A DNA stretch of 51,263 bases from a bacterium HR35 (lineage in GTDB: Bacteria > Patescibacteriota > Minisyncoccia > UBA6257 > HR35): contig BEIL01000002.1 in NCBI GenBank assembly GCA_002898235.1, forward strand, positions 1 through 51,263, read 5' to 3'. The translations under genes and the position numbers were made by a program. The notes beneath the pieces were generated by a model. The model searched no databases and was not told the DNA's origin. It worked only from the letters and a program-made list of their open reading frames with translations. Positions 1 through 8,005 of the stretch are shown here, in pieces (within the stretch, counting starts at the first letter, position 1; each line of letters starts with the position of its first letter).

Positions 1-123
1 AGATTATTAAATTTATTAGGTAGAGGAGCTGGGGGAGGTCAACAACCACAACAACCACAACAACCACAACAACCACAACAACCACAACAACCACAACAAG
101 GGGGATTGCCGGGTCTTACTTAA
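1..123 (+). CDS. C-terminal end of a protein with a Gln-Gln-Pro repeat tail (5' end outside window)
   Basis: The frame is open from base 1 to the TAA at 121-123, so this is the last 40 codons of a gene beginning before the window. The visible part starts with a short Leu/Asn-rich stretch and a Gly-rich linker. It then has six exact Gln-Gln-Pro units plus a final Gln-Gln, and ends GGLPGLT. Nothing in it identifies a family. It lies 14 bases before the next gene of a secretion-pilus operon, so it is probably that operon's upstream member. Proline/glutamine tails of this kind are usually flexible and extracellular or linker-like (inference). Function unknown. Confidence 0.7.
   Translation, partial: RLLNLLGRGAGGGQQPQQPQQPQQPQQPQQPQQGGLPGLT
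40..99 (+). repeat. 9-bp tandem repeat (CAACAACCA) encoding Gln-Gln-Pro
   Basis: Six exact copies of the 9-base unit occupy 40-93, followed by two thirds of a seventh (94-99), all in frame with the partial gene. Because the copies are identical at DNA level, the number of units could vary by replication slippage without shifting the frame. Confidence 0.95.
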
Positions 124-137
124 TTTAATTCTGATCT

Positions 138-803
138 ATGGATAATAATTACGATTTATTACAACTTCTTGAAGGAAAAAGTTTGGCTCTGAGAGAGTTT
201 ATTTCTTCTGAGATTTTTATTAATTTTGCTTATAAAGTTTCTCAACTTGTAGGCTTGGATATTGATTCTTATATTAAATTATTCGATTATTTTACTGTTT
301 TATCTCTCCAAGGCTTTCCAGTTGAAGAAGCCGAAGATAGATTAAATGATTTCTTGCCTAATTTAACTGAGGAGCAAAAAAAGGTAATTATTAGAGAAAT
401 GGCTCTCAATTTAATTCCCACTTTAGAAAAAATTTGGGAAATAAAACCAGAAGATGAAGAATATGAAGAAAAAGTCAAAAGATATGTTGCTTTAATGGAA
501 GCTTTCCTAAATAGACCTTACAGCCGAATGCAAGTTCAAAAAAAGCTTGAAGAGGGTCAAAAAGAAGAAATTTTCTCAGCTCCAACACCTCAAATAAAAA
601 CAGAAGAAGAAGCTGCAAATATTTCAAAAAAAGAAGCTGCTATTGATTTAACTCCGATTAGTTGGCAACCTAATGTTCAAGAAGAAAAACAAGAAGAAAT
701 TGCTTCTTCTGAATTTTCTGAAATTCCTCAAATTAGTATTAAAATTAAAGAAGAAAAAACAGAAGAAAAAGAAGAAAAAACAGTTGATTTATCACAATTT
801 TAA
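138..803 (+). CDS. Hypothetical charged protein of the secretion-pilus operon
   Basis: A 221-residue protein that I do not recognise. Residues ~1-135 look like a compact, helical, soluble domain. Residues ~140-221 are a low-complexity Glu/Lys/Pro-rich tail that is probably disordered. There is no signal peptide and no membrane segment. It starts 14 bases after the preceding stop, and its TAA overlaps the next ATG by one base, so it is co-transcribed with the PrgI-like and VirB4-like genes. Context suggests a cytoplasmic or adaptor component of that machine, but this is inference from position only. Confidence 0.75.
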   Translation: MDNNYDLLQLLEGKSLALREFISSEIFINFAYKVSQLVGLDIDSYIKLFDYFTVLSLQGFPVEEAEDRLNDFLPNLTEEQKKVIIREMALNLIPTLEKIWEIKPEDEEYEEKVKRYVALMEAFLNRPYSRMQVQKKLEEGQKEEIFSAPTPQIKTEEEAANISKKEAAIDLTPISWQPNVQEEKQEEIASSEFSEIPQISIKIKEEKTEEKEEKTVDLSQF

Positions 804-1375
804 TGCCAAGAAGATTTTTTGTGCCAAAATATATTACTATCGAAGATAGACTTGAAGGATTGATTACTTTTAAACAACTTTTTGCTTTAATAATTGCTTT
901 TTTTATTTCTTATTTTGCTTTTAAAATCCATACTTACTTAGGAATTTTAGTTGGGATTTTAAGTTTTGGAGTAGCTATTTTAGGAACTTTCTGGATAGTA
1001 AACGGTAAACCATTTTTTAATGTTTTGCCTTCAGCTATTAAAACTTTACTCCAACAAGAAAAATATCTTTGGCAAAGAATACCAAGAACTTTTTATAAAG
1101 AAGTTTCTCTTCCTCAAGTAGAAGAAAAAGAAGTTTATCCAGAATTTATTGAACCAAGAAAAAGAGAATTAATTGAAGGTAATAAAATTGAATTAGAAAT
1201 TAAACAACCAGAAATTGTTCCTAGTTTTAGAGAAGTAGTTAAGGTTGATTTAGAAAAGCCTTTAGCTATTCAAAAAGATGAATTTGAAAAATTGGGTCAT
1301 CGACATGAAGCCAATCCTCATAATCCTTATCGTCTTTTCCCTTATATTAAATTTTATAAAACAAAATCTTCTTAA
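803..1375 (+). CDS. PrgI-like inner-membrane protein of a type IV secretion-like system
   Basis: A 190-residue protein. Residues 1-20 are a basic cytoplasmic stretch (MPRRFFVPKYITIEDRL). Two adjacent hydrophobic helices follow (about 26-45 and 48-66), then an amphipathic region and a charged cytoplasmic tail. This N-terminal layout with two transmembrane helices immediately upstream of a VirB4-type ATPase is what PrgI-family (VirB3-equivalent) proteins of Gram-positive and CPR conjugation-like systems show. It overlaps the upstream stop by one base and lies 5 bases before the next gene. The likely role is anchoring the VirB4 ATPase at the membrane. The charged tail after residue ~100 is longer than the core family and has no assignable function. 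Confidence 0.75.
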   Translation: MPRRFFVPKYITIEDRLEGLITFKQLFALIIAFFISYFAFKIHTYLGILVGILSFGVAILGTFWIVNGKPFFNVLPSAIKTLLQQEKYLWQRIPRTFYKEVSLPQVEEKEVYPEFIEPRKRELIEGNKIELEIKQPEIVPSFREVVKVDLEKPLAIQKDEFEKLGHRHEANPHNPYRLFPYIKFYKTKSS

Positions 1376-1380
1376 AAACT

Positions 1381-2010
1381 ATGCCTCAACCAACCTATTA
1401 TTTAATTAAAGTCAAAGAAATTAAAGATAATGTTTATATTTTAGAAGATGGCAGCTTGAGAGCTGTTTTAGCTGTTCCGGGAATAAATTTAGATTTAATG
1501 AATGAGGAAGACCAAAATTTATTTCTAAATCAGTTTAAAGCTCTTTTAGATGGCTTAGATTTTCCTTTACAAGTTTTTATTTATTCCCGCTACGAAAATT
1601 TAGACAATTACTTAAAAATTATTCAAGCTAGATTAGACGAAGAAGAAAATCCGTTAATTAAATTTCAAATTGAAGAGTATATGAAATTTTTAGAAGATTA
1701 TTTAGCCAATCATAAAGTAATGAAAAAAATGTTCTTTGTTATTATTCCTTATGATTCAGCTTCAGCTGGCGCTCCTTTGCCGTTAGCTAAAAAACTGCCA
1801 GAAACTCAAGATTATCAAGAAATGCTTTTTCAATTAGAAACGCGAATAAATTATGTTACTCAAATTTTAGCTAATATGGGATTAGTTCCCATTCGATTAA
1901 ATGATTTAGAGCTTTTAGAACTTCTTTTTGAAAGTTATAATCCTAGTCTTCGCTATGGAGAAATTCCTAAACAAATTATCGAAAAATTAACTGAATTTTT
2001 GGGCAAATGA
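1381..2010 (+). CDS. VirB4/TraC-like N-terminal domain as a separate protein
   Basis: A 209-residue soluble protein. It has the pattern of the N-terminal domain of VirB4/TraC-type conjugation ATPases: an early strand pair with a LEDGSLRAVLAVPG motif, a helical segment, and a strand-rich middle (MFFVIIPYD) used for contacts with the membrane partner. The following gene supplies the ATPase domain. The two overlap by four bases (ATGA at 2007-2010), which implies translational coupling and a one-to-one complex. In most bacteria these domains form one polypeptide, so this is a split VirB4. It contains no P-loop itself. The domain assignment rests on position and weak pattern matching. Confidence 0.65.
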   Translation: MPQPTYYLIKVKEIKDNVYILEDGSLRAVLAVPGINLDLMNEEDQNLFLNQFKALLDGLDFPLQVFIYSRYENLDNYLKIIQARLDEEENPLIKFQIEEYMKFLEDYLANHKVMKKMFFVIIPYDSASAGAPLPLAKKLPETQDYQEMLFQLETRINYVTQILANMGLVPIRLNDLELLELLFESYNPSLRYGEIPKQIIEKLTEFLGK

Positions 2011-3806
2011 TTAATTTAAATTTACCTTTTTTCGGTAAAGGCGGAAAAATAAAAATTCCTCTTCAGAAAGAATTAGCTGGCTTTGAAAAGATTAAAGAAT
2101 TAATGGCACCTCCTGGAGCTAATTTCCTTTTAGATTATTTTCAAATTGGCGAACTTTATGGCCGAACAATTATTGTTTTAGAATATCCTTCTTATTTAAT
2201 TGGTCCTTGGCTTAGCAGGATAATAGTTTTAGATGAACCTTTCAACTTATCTTTATTTTTCTATCCAACTGATACCGGAAAAATGTTAAGAAAGCTGGAG
2301 AAACAATTAGCTCGAATCGAAGCTCAAATTAGCGAAAGAGCAAATAAAGGGCAAGTAAGGTCTCCTGAATTAGAAACAGCTTACAAAAACGTTGAAGAAT
2401 TAAGAGATTTGTTAGTTCAAGCCGAAGAAAGATTGTTTACTGTCTCTCTTTATTTAACTATTTTTGCCAAAGATAAAAAGGAGCTTGATTTAAAAACAAA
2501 AAAAATTATTAAATCATTTGAAAGTGGCTTAATTTCTGCTAAGGAAGTAATGTTTCAACAAAAAGAAGGCTTTATTTCTACTTTACCTTTAGGAATTGAT
2601 GAATTAAAGGTTTCTTATAGTCTTAATTCATCAACCGCTTCTTCTTTCTTTCCTTTTATTTCTGTAGATATTGTTGATGAAGGCGGTATTTTTATGGGAA
2701 TTAATTTAATTGACGGTGGAGTTGTAATTTTAGATAGATTTAAATATGAAAACCCTCATCTATTAATTTTAGCTCGCTCGGGTTCAGGAAAATCTTATAC
2801 TGCTAAATTAGAAATTATGAGAAGCTTAATGATGAATATTGAAGTCATTGTTTTAGACCCAGAAAATGAATATAAATCAATTTGCGATGTTTATGGTGGA
2901 ACATTTATTCCTCTTTCTCTTCAATCAGATTACAATCTTAATCCTTTTGATTTACCCTCTTTAGCTGAAGGAGAAAATCCTTATGATATTTACAAAGAGC
3001 ATATTTCTAACTTAATCAATTTAATCGAACTTTTAATTGGTGAAAAACTTTCCTCTCAAGAATTAGCTTTAGTTGATCGAGCTTTAAATCAAACTTATTT
3101 AGCTTTTAATATTTCTCCAGAATTTGGCTGGGAAAAAACTGAAATTTTTCCAACGCTTAATGATTTTGAAAAAGTTTTAAGAAGCACTGTTGGTGGTGAA
3201 ACCATTGCTGATAAACTTTATCCTTATACCGAAGGAACCTTTGCTGGCTTTTTAAATAAACAAACAAATGTTGAAATGGATAATCGCTTAATCGTTTTTG
3301 GTTTAAAAGACTTGCCTGAAGTTTTAAGACCGATTGGCATGTTTATTGCTTTAAGTTTTATTATGAATAGAGTAAAAAGAAAATTAAAAAAAAGAGTTTT
3401 GATTATTGACGAGGCTTGGTGGATTATGAAACAACCTTTTGGAGCTGAATTTCTTTTAAATGTCATCAAAAGAGGAAGAAAATATAAGTTAGCAGTTACT
3501 AATATAACTCAGGATGTTGAAGACTTTTTAAATTCAGAATATGGTAAGCCAATTATTACTAATTCAGCTATAATTTTCTTAATGAAACAATCAACAGCTT
3601 CAGCTGACTTATTAAAGCAAATTTTTTACCTTTCTGAAGGAGAAAAAAATTTTTTAGTTCAGGCAGAAAGAGGCAATGGTATTTTAATTGCTGGTGGTAA
3701 AAGAGTTCCTTTGTATGTTTTAGCTTCTTATGCTGAAGACCAAATTATAAGAACTAGGCCGGATCAATTAATAGCTTTAGAGAAAGTAAAAGATTTAGGC
3801 CTTTAA
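2007..3806 (+). CDS. VirB4-like secretion/conjugation ATPase
   Basis: A 599-residue AAA+-type ATPase that would power assembly of, or secretion through, a type IV secretion-like pilus. A Walker A motif (ARSGSGKSYTAK) lies near residues 255-266. A Walker B with the VirB4-typical VLIIDEAWWIM lies near 463-473, followed by KRGRKYKLAVTNITQD, a region usually seen in VirB4/TraE/TrsE proteins. Residues ~90-150 form a charged helical segment. The first ~200 residues correspond to the rest of the VirB4 N-terminal region, complementing the small upstream gene. It is followed after one base by a membrane protein gene. It could work in DNA transfer, protein export or pilus dynamics. No relaxase or VirD4 coupling protein is visible in the window. 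Confidence 0.85.
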   Translation: MINLNLPFFGKGGKIKIPLQKELAGFEKIKELMAPPGANFLLDYFQIGELYGRTIIVLEYPSYLIGPWLSRIIVLDEPFNLSLFFYPTDTGKMLRKLEKQLARIEAQISERANKGQVRSPELETAYKNVEELRDLLVQAEERLFTVSLYLTIFAKDKKELDLKTKKIIKSFESGLISAKEVMFQQKEGFISTLPLGIDELKVSYSLNSSTASSFFPFISVDIVDEGGIFMGINLIDGGVVILDRFKYENPHLLILARSGSGKSYTAKLEIMRSLMMNIEVIVLDPENEYKSICDVYGGTFIPLSLQSDYNLNPFDLPSLAEGENPYDIYKEHISNLINLIELLIGEKLSSQELALVDRALNQTYLAFNISPEFGWEKTEIFPTLNDFEKVLRSTVGGETIADKLYPYTEGTFAGFLNKQTNVEMDNRLIVFGLKDLPEVLRPIGMFIALSFIMNRVKRKLKKRVLIIDEAWWIMKQPFGAEFLLNVIKRGRKYKLAVTNITQDVEDFLNSEYGKPIITNSAIIFLMKQSTASADLLKQIFYLSEGEKNFLVQAERGNGILIAGGKRVPLYVLASYAEDQIIRTRPDQLIALEKVKDLGL

Positions 3807-3807
3807 A

Positions 3808-5016
3808 ATGAAAGGTTTTCTTTATCTTCCACTTTTGTTTTTAGCTTTTATTATTGATGTGATTGAAATAATTTTAAGCTTAGCCGATTCAACAGTTATT
3901 CTCATTGTCTTACACATTCTTCAAATTTTACTTGATCTTTTATTTAATCTTTTATTTTTGGTAATTTTTTTACCTTCAATTTTTGAAGCTCTTAGAGAAA
4001 AAAGAGCAAAAACTGTTTTAATTAGAAGAATTGTTGCTTTTCTTACAGAAGCTATTGGTGAATCAATTCCTGTTTTAGATTTCCTACCTATTAGATCTCT
4101 AACTATTTTTTTTATGTGGCTTGATGAATCAGGAATAATTGAAAAAATCCAAAAAAAGATAAGCGAGACAATTTCTAAAGCTTCTCAACTTCCGGTCATT
4201 GGTACCTTGGTTAAAAAATATTCAGAAGTTTTAGAACAACCATTAGTTAAAGAAGTTTTACCAAGAGTTGTTTCCAATAAAGCTATTGAAACTTTATCTC
4301 CGATTTCTTCTCTTCCTCAAACACCCCAGGTTATTCAACCTAAAAAAATAGAGACTTCTCCAAAAACTCCTTATCTTAAATCCGCTAAATTATCTACTCG
4401 AGGAACTGTTTTTGTTTTCCTCTTTTTCTTTTCTCTTTTTTCCTTTTCTTCAATTTCTTTAGCTCAAACAAAAGAGGTTTATTTCTTTACTAAAAAAACC
4501 AAAGACGGAATTATTGTCTCAAGTATTTTTGTTAATCCAAAAACTAAAACCATTTACGAACCGCCTCCAGTTTCTAAATTTGATTGGAAAATTCCTTTTT
4601 CTCAAGATTTTTCAATTACTTCTTATAAAAGTTTTTTAAAAGTTGATCCTGACCCTAAATTTAAAAGAGAATCAGCTAAAATTAAACTTTTTGTTTCCGG
4701 CATAAGTTTTAAAGATAAAAAATTTTATGAAGGCGAGGTTTTTCTTCCCTCTCCTGATATTTCAATTATTAAAATTAAAAACTCCTATTTTGAACTGCCA
4801 TTTTTAGGAAAAATCGAAGGTAATGAAATTCTTAGTTATAAAACTTGGAATTTTACTTCTGACAATTTAACTAATGTTTGGAAGTTAAATGATATTTTCC
4901 TTAGTAATCAAAGGCAACTAAATATTAATTTAATTTCCCCTGGCCTGCTTTCTTTAGAAGTAGTTAATTTAAACAATCGTAACGAAAAAGTGATAAAATT
5001 TCTTTTAGTTAAATAA
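3808..5016 (+). CDS. Membrane protein with an internal signal-peptide-like segment
   Basis: A 402-residue protein without a recognised family. The N-terminal ~65 residues are strongly hydrophobic (two probable membrane helices), followed by a charged region and a Pro-rich linker to about residue 185. A second hydrophobic stretch near residues 196-220 is preceded by Lys/Arg and ends in SLAQ, just like a cleavable signal peptide. The last ~180 residues are strand-rich and would be extracellular. It therefore reads as a membrane part joined to an exported beta-rich part. It sits between VirB4 and the VirB2-like fusion with one-base spacings, so it probably belongs to the same machine, perhaps in a VirB6/VirB8-like place (inference). 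Confidence 0.7.
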   Translation: MKGFLYLPLLFLAFIIDVIEIILSLADSTVILIVLHILQILLDLLFNLLFLVIFLPSIFEALREKRAKTVLIRRIVAFLTEAIGESIPVLDFLPIRSLTIFFMWLDESGIIEKIQKKISETISKASQLPVIGTLVKKYSEVLEQPLVKEVLPRVVSNKAIETLSPISSLPQTPQVIQPKKIETSPKTPYLKSAKLSTRGTVFVFLFFFSLFSFSSISLAQTKEVYFFTKKTKDGIIVSSIFVNPKTKTIYEPPPVSKFDWKIPFSQDFSITSYKSFLKVDPDPKFKRESAKIKLFVSGISFKDKKFYEGEVFLPSPDISIIKIKNSYFELPFLGKIEGNEILSYKTWNFTSDNLTNVWKLNDIFLSNQRQLNINLISPGLLSLEVVNLNNRNEKVIKFLLVK

Positions 5017-5323
5017 AATGCCCAACATTCAATCAATTTTAAGTTGTTATGACCTTCAGAGTTGTTTTCAGGCTGTTTATAATTTAGGTTTAGTTTTGCT
5101 TTTTGTTTTAGCTTTTTTGAATATGGTTTATGGAGCTGTACTTTATCTTTTTTCAGCTGCAAGTATTTTTAGTAAAGAGGAAGGAAAAAATAGGATTATT
5201 AACTCTATTGGAGCAATTGCTATAACCTTAATCTTGCCTCAAATTTTAAATATTATTAATCCTGGTATTTTTCAAGTTAAGCTTTGGATTCCAACTATTC
5301 AAGAAGCTAAAAGTCCGGTTTTT
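5010..5323 (+). repeat. 314-bp near-identical inverted duplicate, copy A
   Basis: Bases 5010-5323 match the reverse complement of 47382-47695 with a single difference (C at 5233 against T in the other sense strand), a silent change in an Ile codon. The match includes eight bases before the ATG (TAAATAAA), which here contain the stop codon of the upstream gene, and stops abruptly after codon 102. It encodes the whole VirB2-like two-helix module. Confidence 0.97.
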
Positions 5324-5869
5324 AAGACAGAAGCTCTTTGGGGAGAAGCTGAAATTGTAAATCAAGTAAATAGCGTTATTCCTACCCAAGCTTATTATTG
5401 GCTTGATCCAAATAAAGCTGGGAAATTAGCTGATTATACTTGTTTTAGTAACGCAATTTATGTAGATAAAAACGATTCTCTATTTGGAAGCTCGACGTCT
5501 TATAATGGTATCCCTGTTTCTTCCTTGGTTAATAAACAATTGGTTGAGTGTGTAACTCCAAAATATTCTAACTTTAGGATAACTCAAGGTTATAATCCTG
5601 GTTCTTTTGATAAATCTCATCAATTAGGCTATGGAATTGATATTATTCCTAATGATGGAAATTATCAAGCTTTAACAAATGCCTTAGTTAATTGCGGTTT
5701 TTCTGTTTTAAACGAAAGCGAAAGAGTAATTGAATGTTATGGCGAAGGAAGTACTAGGCTAGTTAAACCTTGTCCTTCTGAATGTAGAAGCAGCTATCTT
5801 AAACCTGGTTGTGTTTGTGCTTATACCGGACCTCATCTTCATGCTGCTTTAATGGTCAGAGAAAAATAA
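5018..5869 (+). CDS. VirB2/TrbC-like two-helix domain fused to an M15/M23-like metallopeptidase domain
   Basis: A 283-residue protein. Residues 1-102 contain two hydrophobic helices (about 21-48 and 60-82) separated by a short basic loop, the layout of VirB2/TrbC pilins, though without an obvious cleavable leader. The C-terminal part is Cys-rich. It carries SHQLGYGID near residues 200-208, which fits the HxxGxAxD zinc motif of LAS/M15 peptidases, and TGPHLHA near 270-276, which resembles the HxH end motif of M23/LAS enzymes. A cell-wall peptidase is therefore likely; M15 versus M23 cannot be settled by eye. The first 306 bases are almost identical to the start of the gene at 46707-47687. It begins one base after the upstream stop, so it is an operon member. 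Confidence 0.75.
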   Translation: MPNIQSILSCYDLQSCFQAVYNLGLVLLFVLAFLNMVYGAVLYLFSAASIFSKEEGKNRIINSIGAIAITLILPQILNIINPGIFQVKLWIPTIQEAKSPVFKTEALWGEAEIVNQVNSVIPTQAYYWLDPNKAGKLADYTCFSNAIYVDKNDSLFGSSTSYNGIPVSSLVNKQLVECVTPKYSNFRITQGYNPGSFDKSHQLGYGIDIIPNDGNYQALTNALVNCGFSVLNESERVIECYGEGSTRLVKPCPSECRSSYLKPGCVCAYTGPHLHAALMVREK

Positions 5870-5885
5870 TAGCAAAATAAGAAAA

Positions 5886-7040
5886 ATGAGAAAACAAATA
5901 ATTTTTTTAGTAGGTTTAGGAGTAATAGTCATTATTTTAGTTGTTTCAATAGTAGGCTATTTTGCTACTCGACCTAAAACTCAGCCAACAAAACCCCAAG
6001 TAGTTGAAGTTTTAGAAGAGAAACCATCTCCACCAGCAGCAATAGAAGAAAAAAAAATAACTTTACCCGGACTTCAAATTACTACTTCAGAAAGTACGAC
6101 CTCAGAAAACATTGAGGAAATACCAACAACTACTTTAGGACAATTAACCAAGCCCCTTTTTGAAAAGGAGTATATTTTTGCTGGTTTAATCTATCCTTAT
6201 GTTTATCTTTATGATCCTGGAGAGGGTATTTTGAAATATATCAATTTAGATGACAAAACTTATAAAGAGCTTTATCGAAGTTTTTCTCTTTATTACCCTT
6301 TGGTTTCGCCTACAAGAAAAAGAATTGTTTTTCAAGAAAACAATGTTTGGAAGGTTTTAGATTTGTCACTTGACGAAACTAAAACGCTTAATTATCAACT
6401 TTCTGATTTTGCCTGGAAAAATGACGAACTTTATTATTTTGCTTTTGATGAAAATCGCGGCGGTGGGGTATATAAATTTTCTGACTTTAATAAAGAACCA
6501 ATACTTTTAAGCAAATTAAATTTACCTGAAGCCAAGATGGAGATTTTTGGTGATTCTCTTTTAGTTTGGGCCTCTCCTCTTATTTCTTATAATTCACCAA
6601 TATTTCTTCTAGACTTAAAAAGGCCGGCAGCTTTTAAACTAATTTTTGAAGAAAAGACTTATCCTTCGCTTTTAGCTAATAGTAGTGGTGAGTATCTTTT
6701 TTTAAGCTCAGTTGAAAATGGTTTGTGGGTTTCTAAAATTTATAATCGAAGCTTTAAGGTAATTAAAGAATTTAATTGGGGAAGCTTAAAGGAAAAGTGT
6801 ACTTTTCAAAAAGTTTTGGTATGTGGAGTACCAATCAATCAAGAAACAGATTTAATTTCTTGGTATCATTTAAATAAAAGCTTTAATGATAAGATAATTA
6901 TTTTTGACCCAGTTAAAAAAGAAGAAAAAGAAATAATTTTAGATAAAAATTATGATGTTTTATATCCTCAATTAACACCTTTAGGAGTTATTTTCTTAAA
7001 TCGAAACGATTCAAAACTTTATTTAGTTACCTTAGAATAA
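5886..7040 (+). CDS. Membrane-anchored beta-propeller-like surface protein
   Basis: A 384-residue protein. A short basic start leads into one hydrophobic helix (about residues 5-27) that acts as an uncleaved anchor. A Pro/Thr/Ser/Glu-rich stalk follows to about residue 95, then a strand-rich region with recurring patterns such as YPYVYLYDPGEG, SFSLYYPLVSPTRKRIVFQ and DFAWKNDELYYFAF. These resemble blades of a WD40/TolB-like beta-propeller. The protein would face outward, held by the stalk. It is the last + strand gene of the operon (16 bases after the peptidase fusion) and converges on yidC. The exact function is unknown. Confidence 0.7.
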   Translation: MRKQIIFLVGLGVIVIILVVSIVGYFATRPKTQPTKPQVVEVLEEKPSPPAAIEEKKITLPGLQITTSESTTSENIEEIPTTTLGQLTKPLFEKEYIFAGLIYPYVYLYDPGEGILKYINLDDKTYKELYRSFSLYYPLVSPTRKRIVFQENNVWKVLDLSLDETKTLNYQLSDFAWKNDELYYFAFDENRGGGVYKFSDFNKEPILLSKLNLPEAKMEIFGDSLLVWASPLISYNSPIFLLDLKRPAAFKLIFEEKTYPSLLANSSGEYLFLSSVENGLWVSKIYNRSFKVIKEFNWGSLKEKCTFQKVLVCGVPINQETDLISWYHLNKSFNDKIIIFDPVKKEEKEIILDKNYDVLYPQLTPLGVIFLNRNDSKLYLVTLE

Positions 7041-7041
7041 T

Positions 7042-7665
7042 TTATTTTTCTAAAGAAATTGGTTTAAGTTTTTCTTCATAAAAAAGAAAAAGTTTTTTCT
7101 CAATTATTAACAAAATAAGGTTCGTTAGCCAATAGATTGAAAAAATAGCCGGGAAATTAATTATTACTAAAGCAATTAAACCAATCAACAAAAATTGGTT
7201 TTTCAAATCTTCTTTATTAAAGAGATAGACGCTTAAGAATTGAAAAAAGATAGTTAGTCCGATTAAAATGGGATTTTTAGAGGCTAAGTTAATCACCCCC
7301 AAAAACATTAAATTTTTATTTTCTGCCAAAATTTTCTTTAAAAGAAAAAAAATGGCAATTAAAAGAGGAAATGGTAAAAACTGAAAAACGATAGAAAGAA
7401 AAGGGTTAAATTTTTCTTCTTGATAAATTTTATTAATTTCTTCTAATTGTTTTAAGGGATCATTTTTATGTTTTTCCATAAGATTTTTTATTTTTGGTCT
7501 AATCTTTTTTAGTTTTATTTCTTCTTTAAAAACTAAATAACTTAAGGGCAAAATCGAAAGCCTAAAAAGAAAAGTAAATAAAATCAAAGCTAAGCCATAA
7601 TCATTAGTTAGAGAGTATAAAAATTTATAAAAACCTAAAAAGTTTTCTGTTAAAAAATTAATCAT
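7042..7665 (-). CDS. yidC: Membrane protein insertase YidC/Oxa1
   Basis: A 207-residue polytopic protein of the YidC/Oxa1/Alb3 family, which inserts proteins into the cytoplasmic membrane with or without SecYEG. The sequence shows the family core: a first helix after YGLALILFTFLFRL with the conserved Arg inside the membrane segment, then a cytoplasmic coiled hairpin rich in Lys/Glu (about residues 48-85). Further hydrophobic helices follow, including one ending SIYWLTNLILL. It lacks the large periplasmic domain of Gram-negative YidC, like short Gram-positive and CPR versions. It overlaps rnpA by 8 bases in the standard rpmH-rnpA-yidC order. Confidence 0.93.
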   Translation of the reverse strand: MINFLTENFLGFYKFLYSLTNDYGLALILFTFLFRLSILPLSYLVFKEEIKLKKIRPKIKNLMEKHKNDPLKQLEEINKIYQEEKFNPFLSIVFQFLPFPLLIAIFFLLKKILAENKNLMFLGVINLASKNPILIGLTIFFQFLSVYLFNKEDLKNQFLLIGLIALVIINFPAIFSIYWLTNLILLIIEKKLFLFYEEKLKPISLEK

Positions 7666-7999
7666 TTATTTTTTGTAAGAGTTTTAATAATTCTTGTTCT
7701 AATTCTTTAATTTTTTTTTCGACCAATTCCCTCTTAATTAATAAAATGACGAAATCATACTTTTTTTCCACTAATTTTCCCCAATTTTTTCTAATTATTT
7801 CGTAAATTTTTCTTTTAAGTTTATTTCTAATCACCGCCTTCTTGAAAATCTTTATTTCTGGTTTTACTGAAAACCTCGGATAAGATAAATTATTTGGCCT
7901 ATAAAAAATAAGAAAATTTTCCGATTTTAAGCTCTTTCTTTTCTCAATAAAAAAATTTTTCAAATCATCGCCTTTTAATCTAAAAATCTTTTTTAACAT
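7658..7999 (-). CDS. rnpA: Ribonuclease P protein component
   Basis: A 113-residue basic protein. It contains the RnpA signature region KKAVIRNKLKRKIYEIIR near residues 53-70, matching the RNR motif that binds RNase P RNA, preceded by the RFSVKPEIK strand. It combines with the RNA encoded at 19956-20302 to trim tRNA 5' ends. It lies 6 bases after rpmH and overlaps yidC, so the three are one transcript, the arrangement found next to dnaA in most bacteria. Confidence 0.93.
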   Translation of the reverse strand: MLKKIFRLKGDDLKNFFIEKRKSLKSENFLIFYRPNNLSYPRFSVKPEIKIFKKAVIRNKLKRKIYEIIRKNWGKLVEKKYDFVILLIKRELVEKKIKELEQELLKLLQKIND

Positions 8000-8005
8000 T
8001 AAATC

